From: Thiothrix sp. UBA5583
GTDB lineage: Bacteria > Pseudomonadota > Gammaproteobacteria > Thiotrichales > Thiotrichaceae
Assembly: GCA_002425225.1 (NCBI GenBank)
Contig: DILV01000031.1
Span: 62,001-126,000, forward strand
Length of the DNA stretch: 64,000 nucleotides
Reading direction: 5' to 3'
The notes under the pieces are model-generated. The model was not told the DNA's origin, did not search any database, and saw only the letters and a list, made by a program, of their open reading frames with translations. The translations under genes were made by a program, and so were the position numbers. Positions 37,601 through 45,757 of the stretch are shown here, in pieces (the first letter of the stretch is position 1; the number at the start of each line of letters is the position of its first letter).

Positions 37601-37707
37601 TTGCTTCGACGTTTTTGAGTCTGTTGGTCGTTCCGGTGATGTTTACCTTGGTGGATGATGGGGTGAGCGGGATGCGGCGGGTGGTGGGAAAGCTGCGTCA
37701 CACCTGA
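34618..37707 (+). CDS. RND family efflux permease
   Basis: A 1029-residue pump of the AcrB/MexF type. Twelve transmembrane segments, two large periplasmic loops and the proton-relay region (LAMALVVGVLVDDAIVEVENIERH, with the Asp pair in TM4) are seen. The second half repeats the fold (LLMLMGIVTKNSILLVDYAM). Between TM6 and TM7 the cytoplasmic loop contains an unusual peptide, PHPNLSLQEEKGQED, encoded by a palindromic repeat (36094-36139). Drug or metal specificity cannot be read off; the sequence groups with hydrophobe/amphiphile exporters rather than CusA because the Met triad of CusA is not evident. Confidence 0.93.
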   Translation: MNVSAWSIRNPVPSILLFILLTFIGISGFRSLGIQLFPDIELPIVTVSFGLEGASPTQLETEVARKIEDAVAALPGIKHIYANLSDGGGAVSVEFTIDKDTEVAQNEVRNAVDSIRADLPPAMTDPVVSKLNTAGMPIITFTVTSDRLDEKELSWFVDNEISKALLATKGVGRISRLGGVYREVQVDLDPVLMAGLNVTASDVSARVKQVQQNASGGRGDVGGGIQSIRTLAAVQTAAEIAALDIPLPDGRQVRLDQIAKVRDGVAERSTIALLDGKPVIGFQITRTKGSSEVAVAATTRATIERLQQEYPHVKIEEAVDIVAAIQENYDGSMILLYEGAFLAILVVLWFLRDWRATLVSATALPLAIIPTFAVMHYFGFSLNILTLLAMALVVGVLVDDAIVEVENIERHLRMGKTPYQAAMEAADEIGLAVIATTFTLIAVFLPTAFMGGIVGRFFEPFGITAAVAVFFSLVVARLLTPMMAAYIMKPPTAPHPNLSLQEEKGQEDSAIMRRYLRAARWCLQHRLLTMVATVALFIASLGIVPLLPTGFIPPDDGTQTAVKLELAPGSTLEETHRSAEQARQLLQDIPEITRVFTTVGYFSGDGGPFAMGASVDVRKATLSIVIKHRDDRSRSQGAVETEIRERLQSLPGARVTVGLGGEKMQIVLASQDSAALQTAASAVIRDLRTLPGLGNISSSASLQRPEIQIVPDFARAADAGVTAQSLSSTIQMATSGDFAAQLPKLNLPQRQLPIRVRLDKSFRTDLAQLQQLNIPGKQGMVNLASVADVHMGSGPAQIDRFDRRQNVTLDVELNGRSLGDVMVEADKLPSLQNLPAGVSRQNIGDAETMGELFGGFGTAMLIGIMCIYIVLVLLFHDFVQPVTILVALPLSVGGALLALLVTGNSFSMPSVIGLLMLMGIVTKNSILLVDYAMLGLHEHGLGRFEALVDACHKRARPIVMTSIAMGAGMLPTALGLGADPSFRAPMAIVLIGGLIASTFLSLLVVPVMFTLVDDGVSGMRRVVGKLRHT
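36094..36139 (+). repeat. Palindromic repeat element inserted in frame in the RND permease gene
   Basis: GCCCCTCATCCTAACC followed by an imperfect stem (CCTTTCC, 7-base spacer with GCAAG, then GGAAAAGG) and GACAAGAGG. This is the form of the widespread CCCTCACCCTAACCCTCTCCC-type intergenic palindrome. Here it adds about 15 residues to the central cytoplasmic loop without breaking the frame. Confidence 0.6.
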
Positions 37708-37724
37708 AGCTGATCAGATTCTCC

Positions 37725-37752
37725 CTTGAAATATTCCGATTGTTCCCCACAT
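37725..37752 (+). promoter_or_regulatory. Sigma32-type heat-shock promoter of htpG
   Basis: CTTGAAA at 37725-37731, a 13-base spacer, then CCCCACAT at 37745-37752. This is an almost exact match to the RpoH consensus (CTTGAAA, 13-15 bases, CCCCATNT). It lies 40 bases before the htpG ATG, in the right orientation, so htpG is expected to be heat induced. Confidence 0.8.
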
Positions 37753-37792
37753 TCCGACCATCAAACGAACAAGATGTGAGGACTAACGACCC

Positions 37793-39670
37793 ATGACTGT
37801 AAACAAGGAAAACCTGCAATTCCAGACAGAAGTGAACCAGCTTCTGCACCTGATGATCCACTCGCTGTATTCCAACAAGGAAATCTTCCTGCGCGAACTG
37901 ATTTCCAACGGTTCCGACGCCTGCGACAAGCTGCGTTTTGAAGCCATCGGCAATGACAGCTTGTATGAAAACGACGGCGACCTGCGCGTCGAGGTGGAAT
38001 TCGATGCCCAGGCAGGCACGATCACTGTGCGTGACAACGGTATCGGCATGAGCCGGGATGAAGTCGTTGCCAACATCGGCACGATTGCCAAATCCGGCAC
38101 CAAGGAATTCCTCAGCAAACTGACCGGCGACCAGCAGAAGGATTCGCACCTGATCGGTCAGTTCGGGGTCGGTTTCTACTCCTCTTTCATCGTTGCCGAC
38201 AAAGTGACGCTGACCACCCGCCGCGCAGGCAGCACCGAAGGCGTGCGCTGGGAATCCGACGCGCAATCCGGCTACTCACTGGAGCAGGTGGAAAAAGCCA
38301 CTCGTGGCACTGAAATCGTCCTGCACCTGAAGGAAGACGAAAAGCTGCTGGCTGATGGCTGGCGTTTGCGCAACATTATCCGTCAGTATTCCGACCACAT
38401 CCCGCTGCCGGTCAATATGCGCAAAACCGAAGCCGGTGAAATCAAGGATGAATGGGAAACCGTCAACAAGGCCAATGCGCTGTGGACACGCTCCAAGTCT
38501 GACGTGAAGGACGAGGAATACCAGGAATTCTACAAGCACGTGTCCCACGACTGGGAAGACGCGCTGGCGTGGAGCCACAACCGCGTCGAAGGCAAATACG
38601 AATACACATCCTTGTTGTACCTGCCTTCCAAAGCGCCGTTTGACCTGTTCGACCGCGACAACACCCACGGCCTGAAGCTGTATGTGCAGCGCGTCTTCAT
38701 CATGGAAGACAAGGAGTTCAAGCTGATGCCGCGCTACCTGCGTTTCGTGCGTGGGGTGCTGGATTCTGCCGACCTGCCGCTGAACGTGTCGCGCGAAATC
38801 CTGCAAGGCAACAAGATCATCGAGAACATGAAAAGCGGTTCGGTGAAAAAAGTCCTCGGCTTGCTGGAAAACATGGCGGCGAATGAGCCGGAAAAGTACC
38901 AGAGTTTCTGGAAAGAATTCGGCAAGGTGCTGAAAGAAGGCCCCGGCGAAGACTTCGGCAACCGCGAAGAAATCGCCAAACTGCTGCGCTTTGCCTCCAC
39001 GCTGGACGACAACGCCGAGCAAAAGGTTTCCCTGACCGACTACATTAGCCGCATGAAGGAAGGCCAGGACAAAATCTACTACATCACCGCCGACACCCAC
39101 ACCGCCGCGAAAAACAGCCCGCATCTGGAGGTGTTCCGCAAGAAAGGCATCGAAGTGCTGTTGCTCTCCGACCGTGTGGACGAATGGCTGGTGCAACACC
39201 TGATGGAATTCGACGGCAAATCGCTGCAATCGGTTGCCAAGGGTGCGCTGGACTTGTCCAAACTCGAAACCGAAGAAGACAAAAAGGAACAGGAAAAGGT
39301 CGAAGCCGAAGCCAAGAACATGGTCGAGCAGATCAAGAAGGCACTGGATGGCAAAGTGGAAGACGTGAAGGTTTCCCACCGCCTGACCAGTTCGCCCTCC
39401 TGTATCGTGCTGGGCGATCACGACATGGCGCTGTACATGCAGCAACTGCTCAAGCAGGCCGGTCACGAAATGCCAAGCACCAAACCGACGCTGGAAATCA
39501 ACCCGACTCATCCGCTGCTCAAGCGCATGGAAGCGGAAACCGACGACGACCGCTTTGCCGAATGGGCGAGTGTGCTGCTGGATCAGGCTATTCTAGCGGA
39601 AGGCGGGCAACTGGAAGACCCGGCTGGATTTGTGCATCGCTTGAATGGCTTGATGCTGGCGATGGTGTAA
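37793..39670 (+). CDS. htpG: Chaperone protein HtpG (Hsp90)
   Basis: Cytosolic Hsp90, an ATP-driven dimeric chaperone. The 625 residues carry the GHKL ATPase motifs [27 protein letters not shown] and [15 protein letters not shown], the middle domain ([39 protein letters not shown]) and the C-terminal dimer domain ending LNGLMLAMV. The length is normal. The ATG has TGTGAGGA upstream. Transcription probably starts at the sigma32-type site 40 bases upstream. Codon choice is more C-rich than in neighbours, as expected for an abundant protein. Confidence 0.97.
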   Translation: MTVNKENLQFQTEVNQLLHLMIHSLYSNKEIFLRELISNGSDACDKLRFEAIGNDSLYENDGDLRVEVEFDAQAGTITVRDNGIGMSRDEVVANIGTIAKSGTKEFLSKLTGDQQKDSHLIGQFGVGFYSSFIVADKVTLTTRRAGSTEGVRWESDAQSGYSLEQVEKATRGTEIVLHLKEDEKLLADGWRLRNIIRQYSDHIPLPVNMRKTEAGEIKDEWETVNKANALWTRSKSDVKDEEYQEFYKHVSHDWEDALAWSHNRVEGKYEYTSLLYLPSKAPFDLFDRDNTHGLKLYVQRVFIMEDKEFKLMPRYLRFVRGVLDSADLPLNVSREILQGNKIIENMKSGSVKKVLGLLENMAANEPEKYQSFWKEFGKVLKEGPGEDFGNREEIAKLLRFASTLDDNAEQKVSLTDYISRMKEGQDKIYYITADTHTAAKNSPHLEVFRKKGIEVLLLSDRVDEWLVQHLMEFDGKSLQSVAKGALDLSKLETEEDKKEQEKVEAEAKNMVEQIKKALDGKVEDVKVSHRLTSSPSCIVLGDHDMALYMQQLLKQAGHEMPSTKPTLEINPTHPLLKRMEAETDDDRFAEWASVLLDQAILAEGGQLEDPAGFVHRLNGLMLAMV

Positions 39671-39706
39671 ACAACACTATTGGTCAGTAAATAGCGATAC
39701 GCGGAT

Positions 39707-39733
39707 ACGGAAAGCCGTGACTCTGCTTTCCGT
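39707..39733 (+). terminator. Hairpin after htpG
   Basis: ACGGAAAGC pairs with GCTTTCCGT (9 bp, 9-base loop), starting 37 bases after the htpG stop. No T run follows, so termination strength is uncertain. Confidence 0.45.
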
Positions 39734-39776
39734 GTTCGTTCCCTGCAATGAGTCGGTTAAACTTTAATCATGGATA

Positions 39777-39820
39777 TTGAAGTCACCACCAATTGTTAAT
39801 ATATTAGGAAAATCTAATAT
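39777..39820 (+). promoter_or_regulatory. Promoter with overlapping AT-rich operator before the DUF302 pair
   Basis: TTGAAG (39777-39782), 17 bases, TATATT (39800-39805) form a plausible sigma70 promoter. A perfect dyad ATATTAG-N6-CTAATAT (39801-39807 and 39814-39820) covers the -10 and the expected start near 39812. A protein bound there would block transcription. Confidence 0.5.
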
Positions 39821-39841
39821 TAATGAAGGGTGGCTACTGCC

Positions 39842-40315
39842 ATGAAAATGTTGAAAAATTTTATAATACTAGGCATCACTTGGTGGTGTCTGAGCATCAC
39901 TGCACATGCAACGACGTCCAGCGACCTGAAGTTGACGTTGGTACAGGAGTCGCCGCATGGCTTCGAGGAAACGCTGGATGCTTTACGCAAAGCGATCCTG
40001 GCGAATAATTTCCGGGTATTCCCGGATCGTTATTTGGAAGAAGGTCTGACCGACGAGTTGTCGGTTAACCCCAAACAGGTGAGTGTACGTTTCTGCAATT
40101 TCAGTGATTTGCATCAAGCCTTGCAGATTGAGCCACAGGCAGGTGTGCTGTTGCCATGTACAATCACGGTGGTTGAGGATGAAACAGGCAAGGTGACACT
40201 GGTGACAGGCAACGTGAAAGCGATGCTGACCTTGTTTGATAATCCGCGTTTGACCGCTGCGTTTCAGGATTTGGAGGATAAATACCAGGCGATTATTGAC
40301 GAGGTGACGTTATGA
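39842..40315 (+). CDS. Exported DUF302-type protein, copy 1
   Basis: A 157-residue exported protein: signal segment MKMLKNFIILGITWWCLS ending AHAT, then a DUF302-like domain (ESPHGFEETLDALRKAILANNFRVF; VRFCNFSDLHQALQIEPQAGVLLPCTITV). The second Cys (LLPCTI) is a conserved position in this family. DUF302 proteins occur beside sulfur and metal-stress genes, but the molecular role is open. I chose the ATG at 39842; a GTG lies four codons upstream. The end overlaps the next gene (ATGA), so the two are coupled. Confidence 0.8.
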   Translation: MKMLKNFIILGITWWCLSITAHATTSSDLKLTLVQESPHGFEETLDALRKAILANNFRVFPDRYLEEGLTDELSVNPKQVSVRFCNFSDLHQALQIEPQAGVLLPCTITVVEDETGKVTLVTGNVKAMLTLFDNPRLTAAFQDLEDKYQAIIDEVTL

Positions 40316-40824
40316 AACGGTTAACTCGCTGGTTAGGTGTTGGCCTGGGCGTTGGACTGAGTATCTGGTTAGGTGTCATGGCACTGGCTACCAGCCCGGC
40401 ATCGGCGCAGGAAAAGTTGTTGAGTGTTCGTACCTCGCAGGATTTTGAGCTAGCCTTGGAACAGGTGCAGGACGTGCTTAGACAACACGGTTTCAGTGTC
40501 GCCCATATCCAGAAGTGTGACAGCGGTTTGCAAGGCATGGGCTACAAAACGGATGATTACAAGATCGTGTTTTTCGGGCGTGTGGAAGAAGTTCGCGCCT
40601 TGAGCAGGCAATATCCTGATCTTGTGCCGCTGTTTCCTTTCAAACTGGCCATTTATACGCAAGGTGATGCTACGGTACTGTCTGTGCTGAATCCCGAATC
40701 GGTCGCACCGTTACTGGATGCCGACCCGGCATTGCAGCAGCAGTTACAGGCATGGGGCAAGGATTTCCGTGCGGTACTCGCCGACATGCAAACCCTGAAG
40801 GTGGCACAGGCCACGCTTCAGTGA
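40312..40824 (+). CDS. Exported DUF302-like protein, copy 2
   Basis: A 170-residue companion of the preceding gene. It has a hydrophobic leader (GVGLGVGLSIWLGVMALA, cleavage after ASAQ) and a divergent DUF302-like domain (SVRTSQDFELALEQVQDVLRQ, HGFSVAHIQKCDSGLQGMGY, PFKLAIYTQGDATVLSVLNP). It shares layout with copy 1 but little direct identity. The two probably act together in the periplasm. The convergent dbpA gene ends 16 bases downstream. Confidence 0.75.
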   Translation: MKRLTRWLGVGLGVGLSIWLGVMALATSPASAQEKLLSVRTSQDFELALEQVQDVLRQHGFSVAHIQKCDSGLQGMGYKTDDYKIVFFGRVEEVRALSRQYPDLVPLFPFKLAIYTQGDATVLSVLNPESVAPLLDADPALQQQLQAWGKDFRAVLADMQTLKVAQATLQ

Positions 40825-40840
40825 GTGGGTTGCCTCACCA

Positions 40841-42217
40841 CTACAATAATTTCACTTTGAACTTGCGCCCCTTGATTGTGCCGTTAGCCAAGCGGGTAAC
40901 AGCCTGTTTGGCAACGCTGCGTTCGATGGCAACGTAGGCAGCGTAATCCAGCACGTCGATCTTGCCGACAGCCTTGCCATCAATCCCGCCATCCCCGGTC
41001 AGTGCGCCGAGGATGTCACCGGGGCGGACTTTTTCCTTGCGTCCGGCGGCGATGCACAGCGTCATGTTGGGCGGTTGGCGCGGCGTGAGGGTCGAGCCTG
41101 CAATGGCGGAAATTACCTCAAAATCCAGTTCGGTTTGTTGCGCAATGCCGATGTCGGTCAGTTTGTGGCGTTCGGCATCGGTGAGCAGGTTGAGTGCCAG
41201 ACCTTCCTTGCCTGCACGCCCGGTACGCCCGACGCGGTGGATGTAAATGTCGGGGTCATGCGGCAATTCGTAATTGATCACACAGGGCAGGTCTTCAATG
41301 TCCAGCCCGCGTGCCGCAACGTCGGTAGCAATCAGGAAATTGAAACTGTGGTGCTTGAACTGGACAAATACTTCATCGCGGTCACGTTGTTCCATTTCGC
41401 CGTGCAGGGCTTTGACACTGAAACCGCGTTGCTGCAAGTGTTCAGTGATTTCGCGTACACCCACTTTCATGTTGCAGAAAATGACTGCTGAGCGTGGTTT
41501 GAAATGCGCCAGCAAGGTTTCAAGGGCAGGCAGGCGTTCATGCTTTTGGCAGAGGAATGAGTGTTGCGTGATGGCATTGGCCTGGTGCAAGGTTTCTGCT
41601 TTGACTTGTACCGGGTTGCGCTGGAATTGCTTGCTGAGGGCTTTAATGTCATCCGGGTAGGTGGCTGAAAACAGCAGGGTTTGCCGATAAGCCGGGGTCA
41701 AACGGATGATCTTGCTGATGTCTTCCATGAAACCCATTTCGAGCATCCGGTCGGCTTCATCCAGCACCAGTGTGTGAATTTTACTTAAATCCAGGGTGCG
41801 TTTGCCGATGTGGTCGTTGATGCGTCCCGGTGTACCGACGATAACGTGTGCACCGTGTTCCAGTGACGCGGCTTGCGGGGAAAGTGGTTGACCACCCGTC
41901 AGGGTGACGACTTTGATATTGGGTTGGTAGCGTGCCAAGCGACGGATTTCGTTGGCAACCTGGGTGCTGAGTTCGCGGGTTGGGCAGAGTACCAGGGCTT
42001 GGGCGGCGAAGTTTTGCGGGTCGAGCTTTGCCAGCAAGGTAATGGCGAATACAGCCGTTTTGCCGCTGCCGGTTTTGGCTTGTGCAATCAGGTCAGCACC
42101 TTGCAGGGCGTGTGGCAAGGCAGATGATTGGATCGCGGTCATTTTCTGATAGCCGAGATTATCCAGATTGCTGAGTTGGGCTTCGGGCAGGTTCAGGGTG
42201 GCAAATAGGGTCGACAT
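40841..42217 (-). CDS. dbpA: ATP-dependent RNA helicase DbpA
   Basis: DEAD-box helicase that acts on 23S rRNA during large-subunit assembly. The 458 residues contain [39 protein letters not shown] and HRVGRTGRAGKEG in order. A C-terminal RNA-recognition domain of the DbpA type follows (RPGDILGALTGDGGIDGKAVGKI, ending KGRKFKVKLL) and separates it from RhlE and SrmB. The ATG at 42217 begins the conserved N-terminus; 41 extra upstream codons have no support. It is divergent from murJ with 158 bases between. Confidence 0.95.
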   Translation of the reverse strand: MSTLFATLNLPEAQLSNLDNLGYQKMTAIQSSALPHALQGADLIAQAKTGSGKTAVFAITLLAKLDPQNFAAQALVLCPTRELSTQVANEIRRLARYQPNIKVVTLTGGQPLSPQAASLEHGAHVIVGTPGRINDHIGKRTLDLSKIHTLVLDEADRMLEMGFMEDISKIIRLTPAYRQTLLFSATYPDDIKALSKQFQRNPVQVKAETLHQANAITQHSFLCQKHERLPALETLLAHFKPRSAVIFCNMKVGVREITEHLQQRGFSVKALHGEMEQRDRDEVFVQFKHHSFNFLIATDVAARGLDIEDLPCVINYELPHDPDIYIHRVGRTGRAGKEGLALNLLTDAERHKLTDIGIAQQTELDFEVISAIAGSTLTPRQPPNMTLCIAAGRKEKVRPGDILGALTGDGGIDGKAVGKIDVLDYAAYVAIERSVAKQAVTRLANGTIKGRKFKVKLL

Positions 42218-42375
42218 GGGGCAGCTCTTGGTAAACAGGGTGGTGCATGATAGCGGATTTTGCTGTATTCGGGGGCTAATGTAAGGTTTCATCAGGATTC
42301 CACATTTCCTGCATGACCTTTGCACGCGATTGATGCACAATTTGCGCCTTCACTGGATGGATACCACATAACAAA

Positions 42376-43932
42376 ATGAGCCGCCTTTTGCGTTCCGGCG
42401 CCGTCATCAGCGCCATGACCATGATTTCCCGTGTGTTGGGGTTGTTGCGCGACATGATTGTTGCCCGCTATTTCCCGGTGGATGGGGCAACCGACGCCTT
42501 TTATGTTGCGTTCCGCATTCCCAACCTGTTACGTCGCTTGTTTGCTGAGGGAGCGTTTTCGCTGGCGTTTGTGCCGGTGTTGTCGGAATACAAGGAAAAG
42601 CAGGATCGTGAAACCCTCAAGGATCTGATTGACCATGTGGCGGGCTATCTGGCATTGATTCTACTGGTGGTGACAGTCATTGGGGTGGTGGCAGCGCCTG
42701 TGGTGATGTGGGTGTTTGCGCCCGGTTTTGACAGCAAGCCGAGTGCTCGCCCTGATTTGGCGGTGGATATGCTGCGGATCACGTTCCCCTATATCCTGTT
42801 CATTTCCTTGACGGCGTTTGTCAGTGGCATCCTCAATACTTTCCACAAGTTTGCGATTCCGGCATTGACCCCAGCCTTGCTGAATGTGGTGATGATTGCC
42901 GCAGCCATCTGGGGAGCACCTTATTTCGACGAGCCGGTACTGGCACTGGCTTGGGGGGTGTTTTTTGCCGGGTTGGCGCAATTGCTGTTCCAGTTGCCGA
43001 CCTTGAGTCGTCTGGGTTTGCTGCCGCGTTTTCGCATCCGCCGGGCACATGAAGGCGTTAGTCGCATCATGAAGCTGATGGTTCCGACCCTGTTTGGTTC
43101 GTCCGTGGCGCAACTGAATTTGTTGATCAATACCATGCTGGCATCGTTTCTGGCGGTGGGCAGCATTTCCTGGCTGTATTATTCCGACCGCTTTGTGGAA
43201 TTGCCGCTGGCGATTGTCGGGGTGGCATTGGCGACCGTGATCCTGCCCAAGCTGTCGAGCGACCATGCCAAAGCGGATGCCACCCAGTTCCGGCATACGA
43301 TGGACTGGGCGCTGCGGTTGGGCTTGCTGATTTCTGTCCCGGCAACGTTGGGCTTGATGCTGCTTGCCAAGCCGATTCTGGCGACGGTGATGATGCATGG
43401 CGCGTATGGTTGGCAGGATGTGCAAATGTCCGCTCTGAGCCTCACCACTTATGCGTTTGGTTTGAGCGGTTTCATTCTGGTGAAAGTGCTGGCTCCCGGT
43501 TTTTACTCGCGGCAAGACACCAGAACCCCGGTAAAAATCGGTATTGTCTCGATTTTTGCCAATATGGCGCTGAATGTGGTGATTGTACTGCCTTGGCATT
43601 TTTCCGGCACGGCGGGGGCGCACGCGGGTCTGGCACTGGCTACCGCACTGGCGAGTTACGTGAATGCCGGAATGCTGTTTTACAGCCTGCACCGGCAGCA
43701 GATTTTTGACCCGGAGAAGGGCTGGGCAGCTTTCCTGCTGAAAATCCTGCTGGCGTGCGTGGCAATGGGGGCGGCTTTGTGGCTGGTTTCACCGGCTGAT
43801 GTCTGGTGGCAACAGGCACTGGTGTGGCATAAGGTCTGGTGGCTTCTCGGGCTGATCCTGCTGGCGTTGATAAGTTATTTTGCTACGTTGCGTCTGTTGG
43901 GAATGCCGTTCAGACAGATGTTGGGCCGGTAA
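42376..43932 (+). CDS. murJ: Lipid II flippase MurJ
   Basis: Integral membrane protein that moves lipid II across the inner membrane for peptidoglycan synthesis. The 518 residues begin SRLLRSGAVISAMTMISRVLGLLRDMIVA, which is the MurJ signature. They include FYVAFRIPNLLRRLFAEGAFSLAFVP and about 14 transmembrane segments. Length is normal. It stands as a single plus-strand gene between dbpA and a DUF945 gene. Confidence 0.96.
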   Translation: MSRLLRSGAVISAMTMISRVLGLLRDMIVARYFPVDGATDAFYVAFRIPNLLRRLFAEGAFSLAFVPVLSEYKEKQDRETLKDLIDHVAGYLALILLVVTVIGVVAAPVVMWVFAPGFDSKPSARPDLAVDMLRITFPYILFISLTAFVSGILNTFHKFAIPALTPALLNVVMIAAAIWGAPYFDEPVLALAWGVFFAGLAQLLFQLPTLSRLGLLPRFRIRRAHEGVSRIMKLMVPTLFGSSVAQLNLLINTMLASFLAVGSISWLYYSDRFVELPLAIVGVALATVILPKLSSDHAKADATQFRHTMDWALRLGLLISVPATLGLMLLAKPILATVMMHGAYGWQDVQMSALSLTTYAFGLSGFILVKVLAPGFYSRQDTRTPVKIGIVSIFANMALNVVIVLPWHFSGTAGAHAGLALATALASYVNAGMLFYSLHRQQIFDPEKGWAAFLLKILLACVAMGAALWLVSPADVWWQQALVWHKVWWLLGLILLALISYFATLRLLGMPFRQMLGR

Positions 43933-44021
43933 TACCGGTTTGTTTGCTAGACTTGTGGGCAGCGGCAGCGACATGCTGCGCACCATAACGGAATAAATAC
44001 CGAATACTCAGGAGTTCTTTC

Positions 44022-45653
44022 ATGAAAAAATTAATCACGGTTTTGTCTGTCCCGGTTGTGTTGGGGGTAGTCTGGGCTGGCACAAGCTGGTATGTAGGGC
44101 AGCAAACCGAGTCGACACTCCGCCAGTTCATTGAGCAGCAAAATGAACAGACGTCTTCCCAAGGCGTTACCCAGGAAGTGGTCAGCTATGAAAAAGGCAC
44201 GTTTGGGGCAAAAGCTGTTACCAAACTCAAATTCACCACGCCGCCGCTGAGTGAAATGTTCAAGGACATCCAGTTCGTCAATGAAATTGACAATGGCCCG
44301 GTGTTTTTGGCGGGTGCGCCCCAATTCGGCATGTCGCGCATCAACAGCCGTCTGGATATGGATGCACTGGATGAAACCGTGCGCAAGGAACTGGAAGCTG
44401 CTTTTTCCGGCAAACCACCGTTTGAGAGCCATGCTGTACTGGGTTTTGGGGGCGGCAGTACCTATGACGTAGTAGTCAACCCGATGAAACTTGACAAGGA
44501 CGGCACCACCATCGTGATGGAAGGCGCAACCCTCACAGGTGATTCCGCTGCCGATATGACCGGCAAGTTCAACATGCAGGTCAGCAAGGTGGAAATCAAG
44601 GAAGCCAGCAGCGGTTTTACCATGCCATCCATGCAGGTTGATGGCAACATTACCGGCATGGCAGCCGGTCAGGCGCTGGGTTCCTTCGACATCAAAGCGC
44701 CACAAGTGAGTATCCAGGCAGAAGGCGTGACCGAGCCGTTCGTGTTTGACATGAATGTGCAGACCAACAGCGACATCAAGAATGACGAAGCAGAAGGTAC
44801 GGTCAAATTCGGCATGGCAAATATCAAGGGTGCGCAGGATGTCCTCAGCAAGCTGGATTACAGCCTGACATTCCAGGGGCTAGCGGTGGACGGTCTGAAG
44901 GAAGTCAACCGCATCCAGACTGAAATGACCAACATGCAAAGCCAGATCGACTGGAATGCTGAAGCGATGGAAACCCCGGAAGGTCAGCAAAAAATGCAGG
45001 AGCTGATGACCAACACCAGTCAGAAAGCCGAGGAAATGATTGAAGTCATTTTCACCAAGGTATTGAAAACTGACAAAAGCCGGATGCAACACGCCCTCAT
45101 GGCGGAATCCCCCAAAGGTAAGCTGAATGCCAGTATCGACCTGACTTACACCGGGAAGGAACCGCCCAAACTGATGGAGATGGTATCCTATGGCCCCAAC
45201 GACTGGGCAAAGATGATGAAAGGCAAAATCCTGCTGGATGCTGACAAAGCCATTCTGCCAGAAGGCACAGACATGATGGTTGCGCCTTTGGCTGAGCAGG
45301 GTTTGCTCAAGCAGGAAGGCGAAAAAATCACTGCCCAGCTTGAGCTGGCAGGTGAAAACGCCATCCTCAACGGCAAGCAGATGCCATTTGCCGACCTGCT
45401 CCAGTTGCTTGCACCCAACATGGGTGGTGGCATGACGGAAGAGGGGGGTGACATGTCGGGTTCCGCCAACGACATGGGTATTCCTGAAGACCTGATGCAG
45501 CGTATCCAGGATGAAGGTTTGACCCCTGAAATCATGCAGATGCTGGAAGAAAGCGACGACGTGCCACCTGAAACGCTGGAAATGTTCAAGCAACTCCAGC
45601 AAATGCAGCAAGGTATGGACGAAGGCGCTGAGCCAGCAGAGAAAAAGAAGTAA
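44022..45653 (+). CDS. DUF945 (YdgA-like) envelope protein
   Basis: A 543-residue protein with an uncleaved N-terminal anchor (KKLITVLSVPVVLGVVWAGTSWY) and a long beta-rich region. The family segment VGQQTESTLRQFIEQQNEQ and later SRINSRLDMDALDETVRKE are present, as in E. coli YdgA (DUF945). The last 120 residues are rich in Met, Glu and Gln (EDLMQRIQDEGLTPEIMQML). The function of this family is unknown; placement in the periplasm follows from the anchor. A ribosome site AGGAG lies upstream, and a hairpin follows the stop. Confidence 0.85.
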   Translation: MKKLITVLSVPVVLGVVWAGTSWYVGQQTESTLRQFIEQQNEQTSSQGVTQEVVSYEKGTFGAKAVTKLKFTTPPLSEMFKDIQFVNEIDNGPVFLAGAPQFGMSRINSRLDMDALDETVRKELEAAFSGKPPFESHAVLGFGGGSTYDVVVNPMKLDKDGTTIVMEGATLTGDSAADMTGKFNMQVSKVEIKEASSGFTMPSMQVDGNITGMAAGQALGSFDIKAPQVSIQAEGVTEPFVFDMNVQTNSDIKNDEAEGTVKFGMANIKGAQDVLSKLDYSLTFQGLAVDGLKEVNRIQTEMTNMQSQIDWNAEAMETPEGQQKMQELMTNTSQKAEEMIEVIFTKVLKTDKSRMQHALMAESPKGKLNASIDLTYTGKEPPKLMEMVSYGPNDWAKMMKGKILLDADKAILPEGTDMMVAPLAEQGLLKQEGEKITAQLELAGENAILNGKQMPFADLLQLLAPNMGGGMTEEGGDMSGSANDMGIPEDLMQRIQDEGLTPEIMQMLEESDDVPPETLEMFKQLQQMQQGMDEGAEPAEKKK

Positions 45654-45661
45654 AATCCACC

Positions 45662-45687
45662 AGCCCCCCGGTTTCCCCGAGGGGGCT
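45662..45687 (+). terminator. Rho-independent-like terminator after the DUF945 gene
   Basis: AGCCCCC pairs with GGGGGCT around a 12-base loop; a short T-rich stretch (CTTGCATTTTTC) follows a few bases later. It starts 9 bases after the stop codon. Confidence 0.6.
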
Positions 45688-45757
45688 TCCCTTGCATTTT
45701 TCGTCCTAGCCCTTATTGTTAATGGCTATTAAAACTCGTCGCTAAGGACATTTGGCA

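Noticed and set aside
38276-39511. 411-codon open frame on the minus strand
   Set aside because: It is the complement of htpG; the composition (Phe, His, Val, Leu rich) mirrors biased codons of a highly expressed gene.
42661-43692. 343-codon open frame on the minus strand
   Set aside because: It is the complement of murJ; rich in His, Gln and Arg and without domain signal.
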